From an uncultured Pseudomonadales bacterium (GTDB taxonomy: Bacteria > Pseudomonadota > Gammaproteobacteria > Pseudomonadales > Cellvibrionaceae), in assembly GCA_947488935.1 (NCBI GenBank), contig CANLBN010000003.1, positions 1 through 64,000 of the forward strand: DNA of 64,000 bases, written 5' to 3'. Positions within the stretch are counted from its first letter, which is position 1. Each line of letters opens with the position of its first letter. The notes under the pieces were generated by a model. The model saw only the letters and a program-made list of their open reading frames with translations. It was not told where the DNA came from and searched no databases. Positions 54,518 to 64,000 of this stretch are shown here, piece by piece. A program made the position numbers and the translations under genes.

Positions 54518-54781
54518 ATGATTAATATAAACCCCAACACCAATACAGGTAGTGCGTTACAACAAGGTCTTAATGGCTTGCAAAATAGTTCGCGTGCAAC
54601 TATCGAGGCCGCCAATGAACTCGTGGCGGCGGGGACCGTGCAACGTACTGTGAGTATCGCTACGGATATTGTCGAGCCCATTGTTGAAATTAACCGTCAG
54701 CAACAATTGTTTGATGCCTCTGCAAAGGTCGTTCAATCAGCAGATGAGAGTTTAGGTACGCTGGTTGATATACGAGCGTGA
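54518..54781 (+). CDS. Small hypothetical protein paired with the SprA-like gene
   Basis: 87 residues, helical (SRATIEAANELVAAGTVQRT, RQQQLFDASAKVVQSADESL). The C-terminal part recalls the helical C-termini of rod/hook proteins, which would suit a small secreted or flagellar-associated protein, but I cannot confirm it. It is followed 14 bases later by a SprA-like gene, likely one transcript. No signal peptide. Confidence 0.55.
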   Translation: MININPNTNTGSALQQGLNGLQNSSRATIEAANELVAAGTVQRTVSIATDIVEPIVEINRQQQLFDASAKVVQSADESLGTLVDIRA

Positions 54782-54795
54782 CGTAGGTCTCTGCG

Positions 54796-55722
54796 ATGAA
54801 TATTTCATCTGCCTCTCAAATTGCATCTCTCGGTGCTACTAGCACAAGTAACGTTAACTCTTCTGCCATATTGCGCCTTGGTCAAGCACAAATTGAAAAC
54901 CGTGGCTCTGTTATTCAACCAGTCGACGAGCCGACAGAAGTTAATAAATCCCTTAATACGTCAATTAATAACGAACGCACTCACATCAGTGTTGCTGAGA
55001 ATAATTCAAGTCCATCAAATAATCTCCCTAATAATAGCCCTCTCGATAGCGATGATGAGCAAGAGCCAGTGCAAAATCAAGACCGGCAAGGTGGGCGACA
55101 AGAGGCTCAGCAAGAAAGTATTGAGCGACAGCGAGTCCAGGAGCTAGTAGCAAGGGATAGAGAGGTGCGCAATCATGAGCGCGCTCATTCAGCAGTCGGT
55201 GGTCAATATGCTGGTGCGCCACGATATACTTTTGAGCGTGGCCCCGATGGTATTAACTATGCAGTAGGCGGTGAAGTTGCGATTAGTACCGGCCCGGTTT
55301 CGGGAGACCCAGAAGCGACTATTCAAAAAGCGCAAATTATTAGACGAGCGGCACTAGCGCCTACAGAGCCGTCTATGCAAGACCGAAGTGTGGCTGCACA
55401 GGCTGTCCAGCTTGAAGCCCAGGCCAAGGTTGAATTGCAAAACTTACAGGCGCAAGAGCGAATAGAAGCCAAAGAGGTGGCAGAGGCTAGAATACAGCAG
55501 CGTGAAGATAATGTGTCATTGCCCGCTGATAGGCCTATCGCAAGTATTAACGATGCTGATATTGCTCAATCGGATGCTAGTCAAAATAACCTAAAAGAAA
55601 CTTTCGCCGCTGATATTGAAGGTAATGTTCGGCGTCTATCCGATGCGCTGAATTCACGTATTAGCCAAACCGACCCGTTTGGTGTGCCTGAGCCGGGACA
55701 GATTTTTAATCAGTTTATTTAA
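54796..55722 (+). CDS. SprA-related putative metalloprotease
   Basis: 308 residues. The first ~115 are polar and disordered. HERAH at ~127-131 is a HExxH zinc motif, followed by SAVGGQYAGAPRYTFERGPD and GGEVAISTGPVSGDPEATIQ, which are the SprA-related family core. A charged coiled coil (~195-235) follows. The family is widespread in gammaproteobacteria, and its substrate is not known to me. No signal peptide is visible. Confidence 0.8.
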   Translation: MNISSASQIASLGATSTSNVNSSAILRLGQAQIENRGSVIQPVDEPTEVNKSLNTSINNERTHISVAENNSSPSNNLPNNSPLDSDDEQEPVQNQDRQGGRQEAQQESIERQRVQELVARDREVRNHERAHSAVGGQYAGAPRYTFERGPDGINYAVGGEVAISTGPVSGDPEATIQKAQIIRRAALAPTEPSMQDRSVAAQAVQLEAQAKVELQNLQAQERIEAKEVAEARIQQREDNVSLPADRPIASINDADIAQSDASQNNLKETFAADIEGNVRRLSDALNSRISQTDPFGVPEPGQIFNQFI

Positions 55723-55882
55723 TTTGTAGATACTTTTATTCTTTCTGTACACTGTTTTTACTCATTACTCCATTTCTCTACCTTTAGTCTCTCCATTTTT
55801 AAGCGGTGGCTAGCTACGGAAAAAGGTGCAAGTTTCTCGGATTTTTATTACACTTGCGCGCTTTAGATAAAAAGAGTTAGTC

Positions 55883-56119
55883 ATGGATATCCCCGCTATT
55901 AAGGCCCTTTTGGTCGATAACTTTCCTAATGCACACATCGAAGCTGAATCTGAGGGTAGTCATCTCAGTGTTTTGATTGTCAGTGATGTATTTGCTGGGT
56001 TATCTCCCGTTAAAAAACAACAAAAAGTATTAGCTGTGCTTAATGAGAAAATTGCCAGTGGCGAAGTGCATGCGGTTCATATGAAAACCTTAACACCTGA
56101 CCAATGGCAGGCTAAATAG
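55883..56119 (+). CDS. ibaG: BolA-family protein IbaG
   Basis: 78 residues with the BolA fold pattern (EAESEGSHLSVLIVSDVFAG, KQQKVLAVLNEKI, VHAVHMKTLTPDQW). IbaG partners monothiol glutaredoxins in Fe-S metabolism and acid response. Its position just before murA is conserved in gammaproteobacteria. AAGAG precedes the start. Confidence 0.9.
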   Translation: MDIPAIKALLVDNFPNAHIEAESEGSHLSVLIVSDVFAGLSPVKKQQKVLAVLNEKIASGEVHAVHMKTLTPDQWQAK

Positions 56120-56146
56120 TGACTCAATACAACACTCGGGATATAA

Positions 56147-57415
<1,269 letters not shown>

Positions 57416-57484
57416 AGTGCACTTGATGGCTTTAATCATTGATATGCCAGCAAAATAAATACCCTACAGAGAAAGTAATAAACA

Positions 57485-58126
57485 ATGTCACAACTAACGA
57501 TTGCGCTAACCAAAGGGCGCATTTTGCAAGAAACCTTACCGCTCTTAGAGGCTGCTGGTATCAAGCCATTAGAAGATATTAGTAAAAGTCGTAAACTAGC
57601 CTTTGATACGAGTATTGATAATGTACGTTTGTTAATCCTCAGAGGTAGTGATGTGCCAACATATGTACAATTTGGTGCTGCGGACTTAGGTGTGTCGGGA
57701 AAAGATACATTAATGGAGCACGGTGGCGATGGTCTTTATTCTTTGGTTGATCTTGGTATCGCGCGTTGTAAGTTAATGACTGCCGCCATAAAAGGTATGC
57801 CTGTTAAGCAAGGGCGTATAAAAGTTGCCACTAAGTATGTGAATGTTGCTCGTCGTTTTTATGCAGAGAAGGGTCGCCAAGCAGACTTTATAAAACTCTA
57901 CGGCGCTATGGAGCTTGCTCCCATTGTTGGTCTTGCCGATGAAATCGTTGATATTGTTGATACGGGTAACACGCTAAAAGCGAATGGCCTCGAAGCAAGA
58001 ACAGAAATTGCCTCTATTAGCTCTTGCTTGATTGCCAATAAAGCCTCAATGAAAATGAAGCACGCACTTATGCAGCCGCTTGTAGATGTTATTGCAGAGC
58101 ATGTTAAGGCCGATACTCAAGGCTAG
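57485..58126 (+). CDS. hisG: ATP phosphoribosyltransferase, short form
   Basis: 213 residues: the short HisG lacking the C-terminal regulatory domain, which needs HisZ (not in this window). [20 protein letters not shown] and [20 protein letters not shown] are typical. Catalyses the first step of histidine synthesis. AGAAAG upstream of the ATG. Confidence 0.95.
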   Translation: MSQLTIALTKGRILQETLPLLEAAGIKPLEDISKSRKLAFDTSIDNVRLLILRGSDVPTYVQFGAADLGVSGKDTLMEHGGDGLYSLVDLGIARCKLMTAAIKGMPVKQGRIKVATKYVNVARRFYAEKGRQADFIKLYGAMELAPIVGLADEIVDIVDTGNTLKANGLEARTEIASISSCLIANKASMKMKHALMQPLVDVIAEHVKADTQG

Positions 58127-58304
58127 AGTCGTCCTAATCATGTAATAGTTTACGTTTAAGGCATTAATCCCTTAGCTTAATGCGAGGCTATTTCTCCATT
58201 AGTTTTATTCAATCAGCTATTACTTGAAATATTATTTTTTCACGTCATTATTACTCTCTATGCCTCTTGTTGGGTACCTTATTTTTTAGTGAAGTTGTTA
58301 TCTT

Positions 58305-59603
58305 ATGTCTATACGTCGCCTTAATTCAGTTTCTGAAAATTTTAATACGCAGATAAATGATTTGTTAGCGTGGGAGTCGGTGTCTGATCCTCATGTGGCG
58401 CAAACGGTTGCCGATATTATTGCGAGTGTGCGCTCAAAGGGCGATGCAGCTGTTATCGAATACACCAACAAATTTGATCGACGGACGCTTAATAATATTG
58501 ATGAGCTAAAAATCTCTTCCGAGGATTTATCGCGTGCATTGGGGGCTATCCCCAGTGATCAACGTGAGGCATTAGAGGTTGCTGCACAGCGTGTAAAAGA
58601 TTATCACGAGCACCAGCGTCAAGACTCTTGGCAATTTAGTGAGCAAGATGGCACAGTGCTTGGCCAAAAAATTACGCCTATGGATCGTGTTGGCTTATAT
58701 GTCCCGGGTGGTAAGGCCTCTTATCCTTCCTCTGTTTTAATGAATGCGATACCTGCAAAAGTTGCTGGTGTTGGCCATGTTGTGATGGTGGTTCCTGCAC
58801 CGGATAACGAGCTAAGCGATATGGTATTGGCTGCTGCTGCTATTGCTGGCGTTGACGAGATTTATACAATAGGTGGTGCGCAAGCAGTTGCAGCACTTGC
58901 CTACGGTACAGAAACAATCGCTAAGGTTGATAAAATTGTAGGGCCCGGCAATATTTATGTTGCCACCGCAAAGCGCGCAGTTTTTGGCCAAGTTGCCATC
59001 GATATGATTGCAGGCCCTTCAGAAATTTTAGTGGTGAGCGATGGACAAACAAATCCAGACTGGATTGCAATGGACTTATTTTCGCAAGCCGAGCATGATG
59101 AGCAAGCGCAAGCAATTTTAATCAGTACCGATAGTGAATTTTTAGATGCTGTTAATGCAAGTATTGAAAAACTACTACCTAGTATGTCTCGCTCTGAGAT
59201 CATTACGCAATCATTAACGGATCGTGGAGCATTGATTCAGGCAAAGGATAAGCAAGATGTGATTAACTTAGTTAACCGCATTGCCCCAGAACATTTAGAA
59301 CTTTCTGTCGCCGACCCCGAAACTTATGTTGATGATATTCGCCATGCAGGAGCTATTTTTATGGGGCGTTATACCTCAGAAGCCTTGGGTGACTATTGCG
59401 CAGGGCCAAACCATGTGCTGCCTACCTCGGGTACCGCACGTTTTTCATCGCCTTTAGGCGTTTATGATTTTCAAAAGCGTAGTTCGATTATTCATTGCTC
59501 GCCCGAAGGTGCAGATAAACTTGGAAAGGTAGCATCAGTGTTGGCGCGAGGCGAATCGTTAGAAGCGCATGCACGTTCTGCCGAATTTAGAATTAAAGGG
59601 TAG
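58305..59603 (+). CDS. hisD: Histidinol dehydrogenase
   Basis: 432 residues, normal. Zn/NAD motifs [42 protein letters not shown] and [14 protein letters not shown] are conserved. Performs the last two oxidations to histidine. A 178-base gap from hisG contains no gene. No hisC follows; the next gene is on the other strand. Confidence 0.96.
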   Translation: MSIRRLNSVSENFNTQINDLLAWESVSDPHVAQTVADIIASVRSKGDAAVIEYTNKFDRRTLNNIDELKISSEDLSRALGAIPSDQREALEVAAQRVKDYHEHQRQDSWQFSEQDGTVLGQKITPMDRVGLYVPGGKASYPSSVLMNAIPAKVAGVGHVVMVVPAPDNELSDMVLAAAAIAGVDEIYTIGGAQAVAALAYGTETIAKVDKIVGPGNIYVATAKRAVFGQVAIDMIAGPSEILVVSDGQTNPDWIAMDLFSQAEHDEQAQAILISTDSEFLDAVNASIEKLLPSMSRSEIITQSLTDRGALIQAKDKQDVINLVNRIAPEHLELSVADPETYVDDIRHAGAIFMGRYTSEALGDYCAGPNHVLPTSGTARFSSPLGVYDFQKRSSIIHCSPEGADKLGKVASVLARGESLEAHARSAEFRIKG

Positions 59604-59662
59604 AGTTAAACGTTAATCTAATCCTTGATCTAGGAATAAAGACTTCTGTTCTTTGGTGTGAG

Positions 59663-60805
59663 TTATATTTCGCGGGGTCTTTTGGCCGCAATAGCCGAGA
59701 GTTGTAGTTTTTTGTCTTTACGAATAGCTGTTAGCTGCACTTTATCGTTTGGGCGCACCTGTGCAATTAAATTCATGGCTTCTCTACCGTTGCCAACAGG
59801 TTTATCGTTGATGTGAGTGAGTATGTCGCCGGGTTTAATTCCTGCCACATCAGCGGGCCCGTTAGGATATGCAATAGTAATTAACACACCATTAATTGTG
59901 CCAGCACTATAGCTGTTAATAATGCTCTGGCTCAAAGGTTGTGCCTCTATGCCTAGCCACCCCCGGATAGCCTCTCCCGAGGTAATGATGTCATTCATAA
60001 CATTAACGGCAATATCGGCGGGTATCGCAAAGCCAATCCCAACAATTGAGCCGCCTTCTTTGCTATTTCGTCGCTCAAGTATCGCGGTATTTATACCGAG
60101 TAGCCGGCCGTTAATATCGATAAGTGCTCCACCAGAGTTACCTGGGTTAATGGCTGCATCGGTTTGAATAAAGTTTTCGTAGACATTTAAGCCAAGACCG
60201 TGACGACCCGTCGCGGAGATAATGCCCTGTGTAACGGTTTGCCCAACATTAACAGGGTTGCCAATAGCCAGCACAATATCCCCAATAAATGCAGTATTTG
60301 GGTCTCCTAAGATGATGGTGTCTATATTTTCTGCTTCAATTTTAAGGACGGCTAAATCGGTGGCTTCATCGGTACCGATAAGTTTTGCTTTTATTAATCG
60401 ACCATCACGCAGTGTGACAAAAATATCTTCGGCGTCGTCTATAACGTGGTGGTTAGTCAGTAGATAACCTTCTTTATTGATGATTACACCAGAGCCTAGT
60501 GCCGCTGACATACGTTGTTGTTTAGGCACGTCGGCACTATTAAAAAAGCGTCGAAACCATGGGTCATCAAATAAGGGGTTGCGACGTGCACCAACGCTTT
60601 TTTGTGTTGATATATTGACAACAGCAGGCGCGGCACGCTTTACGGCATTGGCGTAAGATAGGTTCTGTGAAGTGCCTAACCTAAAAAAGTGAGACACTTG
60701 TTTACCAAAAGAATAGCGTAAATCTGGTATGGCTATAATAGCTATAACACCAACTAATAAGCCAAATAGAATGGGTTGTATAATATACCGATTGATGGCA
60801 TTCAT
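59663..60805 (-). CDS. algW: DegS/AlgW-type periplasmic serine protease
   Basis: 380 residues. One N-terminal membrane anchor (~8-26), trypsin-like domain with catalytic His120 (TNHHVID), Asp150 (ATDLAVL) and Ser224 (GNSGGAL), then a single PDZ domain (~280-370). This is the one-PDZ, anchored architecture of DegS/AlgW, which cleaves the anti-sigma factor RseA/MucA to start the envelope stress response. Lies downstream of hisD, as algW does in Pseudomonas. Confidence 0.9.
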   Translation of the reverse strand: MNAINRYIIQPILFGLLVGVIAIIAIPDLRYSFGKQVSHFFRLGTSQNLSYANAVKRAAPAVVNISTQKSVGARRNPLFDDPWFRRFFNSADVPKQQRMSAALGSGVIINKEGYLLTNHHVIDDAEDIFVTLRDGRLIKAKLIGTDEATDLAVLKIEAENIDTIILGDPNTAFIGDIVLAIGNPVNVGQTVTQGIISATGRHGLGLNVYENFIQTDAAINPGNSGGALIDINGRLLGINTAILERRNSKEGGSIVGIGFAIPADIAVNVMNDIITSGEAIRGWLGIEAQPLSQSIINSYSAGTINGVLITIAYPNGPADVAGIKPGDILTHINDKPVGNGREAMNLIAQVRPNDKVQLTAIRKDKKLQLSAIAAKRPREI

Positions 60806-60816
60806 AGAGTTAACAG

Positions 60817-61284
60817 CTAGGATACTTTTATTGTATCAGGCTCTTGTTCATCGCCTTCTTTTAGCCCAAAGCTCTCGCTCAATGTGCCTTCTGAACCTGG
60901 CGTTTTGGGAGCCCAATCTTTGGGGGGCTCAAACTCGCTTTCATCAATTTTGGGTTCGGTGGGCAGGCCGTTAGCTTCTGAGCTATTGAGTAGTTGCCGG
61001 CTAATATCAACATTGGCAAGCTTAAGGGCATCACTCACGAGGTGTTCGTGAACATCTTTATAGCTTTGTGTCAGAGAATTAACAAGGTTGGCTGTTTGCG
61101 CGAAATGTTGAGTCACCTCTTGTTGGTATTGCGATAGCTGCTTTTCGCTATCTTGTAGTTTTGACTCTAGGTCGCGGGCTTTTTGCTCCTGTGGCGATAG
61201 CGTGCGAGTGAGCACGGCACCAATAATACAACCAAGTATAAGAGCTGCCACGGACGCGCCGATTAAAGTAATGAGTGAAAACAC
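60817..61284 (-). CDS. zapG: Cell-division-associated protein ZapG (YhcB/DUF1043)
   Basis: 155 residues: N-terminal membrane helix (~1-24), then a coiled coil (QKARDLESKLQDSEKQLSQY) and an acidic, disordered tail. Matches YhcB in architecture and in its neighbourhood with zapE and a Deg protease. Envelope/cell-shape role known for E. coli YhcB. Next to zapE on the opposite strand. Confidence 0.88.
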   Translation of the reverse strand: MFSLITLIGASVAALILGCIIGAVLTRTLSPQEQKARDLESKLQDSEKQLSQYQQEVTQHFAQTANLVNSLTQSYKDVHEHLVSDALKLANVDISRQLLNSSEANGLPTEPKIDESEFEPPKDWAPKTPGSEGTLSESFGLKEGDEQEPDTIKVS

Positions 61285-61442
61285 AGGTGGTCTCCTAGTG
61301 TAAAAACAGTTGATAAAAAAATATTATACCGGTAGTCATTGACTTAGTCCTAGATAATAGACAGATATTAACGGATTTTGTTTTTTTATTGTGACACTTT
61401 GTCACTATCGGTGAGGTTTATTACAAGGATCATGGGATAATT

Positions 61443-62657
61443 GTGCAAAGAAGCGATAAAATACCCTCTAAATCTCAAATAGGCACTCAATCTACAATGA
61501 ATCAGTCACCATCAGTCAATCTCAACCCATTAGATGCTGAGATTCTTACGCTTACGCCAAAGCAGCGTTACCAGCAAGATTTGACGCAGTCAGGCTTTAC
61601 TAAAGATGCCGCTCAACAACTGGCTGTCGATAAATTAGACGATTTATACCACCGTTTGATTGCAGCGCATCAGCGTGAGCGGGGCATATTTACCAAATTA
61701 TCGAGCCTTTTGAGCTTTTCGTCGGATAAAACCCCCGAATTGGGCTTGTATTTTTGGGGTGGTGTTGGTCGGGGCAAAACCTATTTGATGGATATCTTTT
61801 ACGAAAGTTTGCCCTTCGAACAAAAGATGCGGGTGCATTTTCACCGTTTTATGCGCAGAGTACATCGAGAGCTAAGAACACTCGACCACCAAAAAAACCC
61901 ACTCGATATTGTGGCTAAGCGGCTTGCCGATGAGACGCGTATTATTTGTTTTGATGAGTTTTTTGTCTCGGATATCACCGATGCTATGATTTTAGCTACA
62001 TTGTTGGAAGGGCTGTTTAAGAATGGTGTTTCGTTGGTGGCAACGTCTAATATTGTTCCCGATGGTTTGTATAAAGATGGCTTACAGCGAGCGCGTTTTT
62101 TACCTGCGATAGCGCTACTCAATAAGCATACAGAGATAGTCAATGTCGATGGTGGTACCGATTATCGCCTGCGTTTATTAGAGCAAGCCGAGCTTTATCA
62201 CTGGCCTTTAGATGCCGAGGCAGATGCGAGCTTATTAAAAAGTTTTGAAAGCCTTGTGCCAGATATTCATGAAGCAGTTGAAGAGACTTCAATCAATATC
62301 GAAGGCCGCGCTATTAAAGCCCGCTTTGCCTGCGAAGATGTTATTTGGTTTGATTTTTTAGCGCTTTGCGACGGTCCGCGCTCACAAAACGACTATATTG
62401 AAATAGCGATGGAATACCACGAGGTATTAATTTCAGATATTCCGGAGTTAACCGAAAAACGAGAAGATCAAGCGCGACGATTTATTAATTTAGTCGACGA
62501 GTTTTACGATCGCAGTGTTAAAGTCATTATTACTGCCGAAAAACCTATTCATGAGTTATATAGTGGTCATCGTTTGCAGTTTGAATTTGAGCGTACCCAA
62601 AGCCGCCTATTAGAAATGCAAAGCCACGAATACTTATCTCGTCCGCACAAACCTTAA
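61443..62657 (+). CDS. zapE: Cell division ATPase ZapE (AFG1-like)
   Basis: 404 residues from GTG 61443; an ATG at 61497 is an alternative start. Walker A GGVGRGKT at 106-113, Walker B ICFDEF at ~168-173, and FHRFMRRVHRELR are family marks. ZapE destabilises FtsZ bundles at the constricting ring in E. coli. The N-terminus may be ~18 residues shorter. Divergent from zapG. Confidence 0.93.
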   Translation: MQRSDKIPSKSQIGTQSTMNQSPSVNLNPLDAEILTLTPKQRYQQDLTQSGFTKDAAQQLAVDKLDDLYHRLIAAHQRERGIFTKLSSLLSFSSDKTPELGLYFWGGVGRGKTYLMDIFYESLPFEQKMRVHFHRFMRRVHRELRTLDHQKNPLDIVAKRLADETRIICFDEFFVSDITDAMILATLLEGLFKNGVSLVATSNIVPDGLYKDGLQRARFLPAIALLNKHTEIVNVDGGTDYRLRLLEQAELYHWPLDAEADASLLKSFESLVPDIHEAVEETSINIEGRAIKARFACEDVIWFDFLALCDGPRSQNDYIEIAMEYHEVLISDIPELTEKREDQARRFINLVDEFYDRSVKVIITAEKPIHELYSGHRLQFEFERTQSRLLEMQSHEYLSRPHKP

Positions 62658-62687
62658 CCATCATGTGTTTTCAATGAATATTATGGT

Positions 62688-63437
62688 ATGCAAGCTATAA
62701 TGACTACTCGCGTTAATGAGCAAAGCCTCTTTTCCTTGCCTTGTCATTTTGCGATAGCGGTGCCTATCTGTGAGGTCGATTACGAGAGTACATATTTTTT
62801 ATTATCCGATGATGAAAAAAAACGTGTAGATAGTTTTAAATCAAAAACAGATAGCGCTTGTTATAACGTGGCTCACTCGCTTAAACGATATTGCTTGTCG
62901 GGGCTACTGAATATAGAGCCGCAACTTTTGGTGTTTTCCTCTGGCGACAAGGGCAAGCCTTTTTGTGAACAGGCACAGGGGATCGATTTTAATCTCTCTC
63001 ATAGTGCAGGTTGGGTTTTGTTGGGTGTGTCTTCATTAGCAACTATTGGCGTCGATATAGAAAAGGCGGACAGGAAAATCAGTAAAAAAGTCATCGATTA
63101 TGCATTAACGCATGAGCAAATATTATCTATTAGTGAGGCAGGTTGCGAGGCAAGTAGTCGAGATAAAAAAGCAATAACCTATTGGACTCAAAAAGAAGCC
63201 ATTAGTAAGTCAGTGGGCGGAGGAATTTCTGTTGGCTTTAAAAATATTAAATGCTCGGGCAGCGTGGGTGCCAGTAAAGCCTATTGCCGCGAACAGGAAT
63301 TTTTAGTGCAAAGCCATTATTTTAAAGATGTGGTTTTTTCAGTTGCTAATTCATTAAATACCGCTGTCGATATTTATTGCTTGTCGCAATGGGGTGATCA
63401 AAGTAAAGAGAGTTTGTCCTTAGAAAAATTATTTTAA
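62688..63437 (+). CDS. Sfp-type 4'-phosphopantetheinyl transferase
   Basis: 249 residues. The PPTase motifs FNLSHS (101-106), GVDIEK (121-126) and WTQKEAISKSVGGGI are present. It transfers phosphopantetheine from CoA to acyl- or peptidyl-carrier proteins. Its Sfp-type size fits activation of secondary-metabolite carrier proteins, but none is seen in this window. Second possible start at 62700. Confidence 0.88.
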   Translation: MQAIMTTRVNEQSLFSLPCHFAIAVPICEVDYESTYFLLSDDEKKRVDSFKSKTDSACYNVAHSLKRYCLSGLLNIEPQLLVFSSGDKGKPFCEQAQGIDFNLSHSAGWVLLGVSSLATIGVDIEKADRKISKKVIDYALTHEQILSISEAGCEASSRDKKAITYWTQKEAISKSVGGGISVGFKNIKCSGSVGASKAYCREQEFLVQSHYFKDVVFSVANSLNTAVDIYCLSQWGDQSKESLSLEKLF

Positions 63438-63456
63438 GAGAGAGCTTGTTGTTGAT

Positions 63457-64000
63457 TTAATATTTTGTTCCGCGTAAATAATTAATTAACTGAATCGTTG
63501 AATCGTCCCAATTTTTATCAATATCGCCTGTATTAATAGCATGCAAAATATCTTCGTTTAATTGCTTGCCAAGCTCCACGCCCCATTGATCAAAGGCATT
63601 AATATTTAAAAGTACGCTAGTGGTATAGACTTTGTGCTCATAAAAGGCGAGTAATTCACCAAGGTTAAAAGGTGTTAGCTCGTCCATAATAATAATATTA
63701 TTGGGCCTGTTACCTGGGATGACTTTATGGGGCGCTAGCCTATCAATCTCTGTCTGAGCTAACCCTTGGGTAGCGAGTTCGTCTTTTGCCTGAGTTAATG
63801 TTTTACCTTGTAAGAGCGCCTGCGATTGACTTAAGCAACAAGATAGCAAATACCAATGTTGTGCATCGTATTCGCTCATGGTTTTTTTGACTGCGATAAA
63901 ATCGCAGGGGATTAAATGCGTGCCTTGGTGCAATAATTGGTGAAAGCTGTGTTGCCCATTGGAGCCTTCGGTTCCCCAAAGAATCGACCCTGTTGGCGTT
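63457..64000 (-). CDS. pgi: Glucose-6-phosphate isomerase, C-terminal part (runs off window)
   Basis: Read on the minus strand from the window edge: LWGTEGSNGQHSFHQLLHQG, THLIPCDFIA, NIIIMDELTPFNLGELLAFYEHK and INAFDQWGVELGKQL are diagnostic of Pgi. The frame is open to 64000, so the N-terminus lies outside. The ATG-start at 63933 is internal. Glycolysis/gluconeogenesis enzyme. Convergent with the PPTase gene. Confidence 0.95.
   Translation of the reverse strand, partial: TPTGSILWGTEGSNGQHSFHQLLHQGTHLIPCDFIAVKKTMSEYDAQHWYLLSCCLSQSQALLQGKTLTQAKDELATQGLAQTEIDRLAPHKVIPGNRPNNIIIMDELTPFNLGELLAFYEHKVYTTSVLLNINAFDQWGVELGKQLNEDILHAINTGDIDKNWDDSTIQLINYLRGTKY

Noticed and set aside
60222-60467. 81-codon plus-strand frames over the DegS/AlgW gene
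   Set aside because: Antisense shadows of a protease gene with all catalytic residues in place.

Overview
The window looks like chromosome of a marine, AT-rich gammaproteobacterium, most likely from the Cellvibrionales/Pseudomonadales side. The evidence is the block ibaG-murA-hisG-hisD next to an algW/degS-type protease, zapG and zapE; a bioBFHCD operon divergent from comF; and DUF3080/DUF3429 genes. This is inferred from gene content and order, and the species cannot be read from the sequence. No rRNA, tRNA or CRISPR array was seen.

Layout. (1) 1-8.0 kb is accessory DNA. It holds the C-terminal two-thirds or so of an RHS/YD-repeat polymorphic toxin with a putative PD-(D/E)xK nuclease tip and its overlapping immunity gene. 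Next come two decayed copies of a RAYT-type (Y1 transposase) element bracketing a methyltransferase gene. Then there is a compact cluster of one ATP-grasp ligase and two tandem nicotianamine-synthase-like enzymes, which is a candidate small-molecule pathway. (2) 8.0-11.9 kb, minus strand: an apparent operon of a small unknown protein, three TPR proteins and a second ATP-grasp ligase. (3) 12.0-33.0 kb, plus strand: a nearly gapless 27-gene flagellar-type type III secretion locus, fliQR-flhBA-(fliK-like)-flhX-flgFGAHI-flgBC-fliEF-(fliG-like)-fliHIJ-(unknown)-flgDE-(fliM-like)-fliNOP-fliA. It encodes export gate, ATPase, MS/P/L rings, rod, hook and a sigma factor. It contains no flagellin, cap, hook-filament junction, stator, FliL, FlgJ or chemotaxis gene. 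Its FliG and FliM are reduced and lack the parts used for torque and CheY binding.

(4) 33-41 kb: three small membrane proteins, then an SDR/sbmA pair, sodB with a textbook terminator, a DHH phosphoesterase, and convergent DUF3080/DUF3429 genes. (5) 41.3-47.2 kb: yejABEF peptide importer, followed by a RimK-like ATP-grasp gene on the other strand. (6) 48.6-54.3 kb: comF divergent from bioBFHCD, with a recognisable BirA operator overlapping the bioB promoter. (7) 54.5-64 kb: housekeeping genes: an unknown 87-aa protein, a SprA-like metalloprotease, ibaG, murA, hisG (short form), hisD, the DegS/AlgW-type protease, zapG, zapE, an Sfp-type phosphopantetheinyl transferase and the 3' part of pgi.

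The strongest candidates for something undescribed are the filament-less, stator-less flagellar apparatus at 12.0-33.0 kb, with the divergent TPR/ATP-grasp operon beside it, and the double NAS-like plus ATP-grasp cluster at 5.5-7.9 kb.
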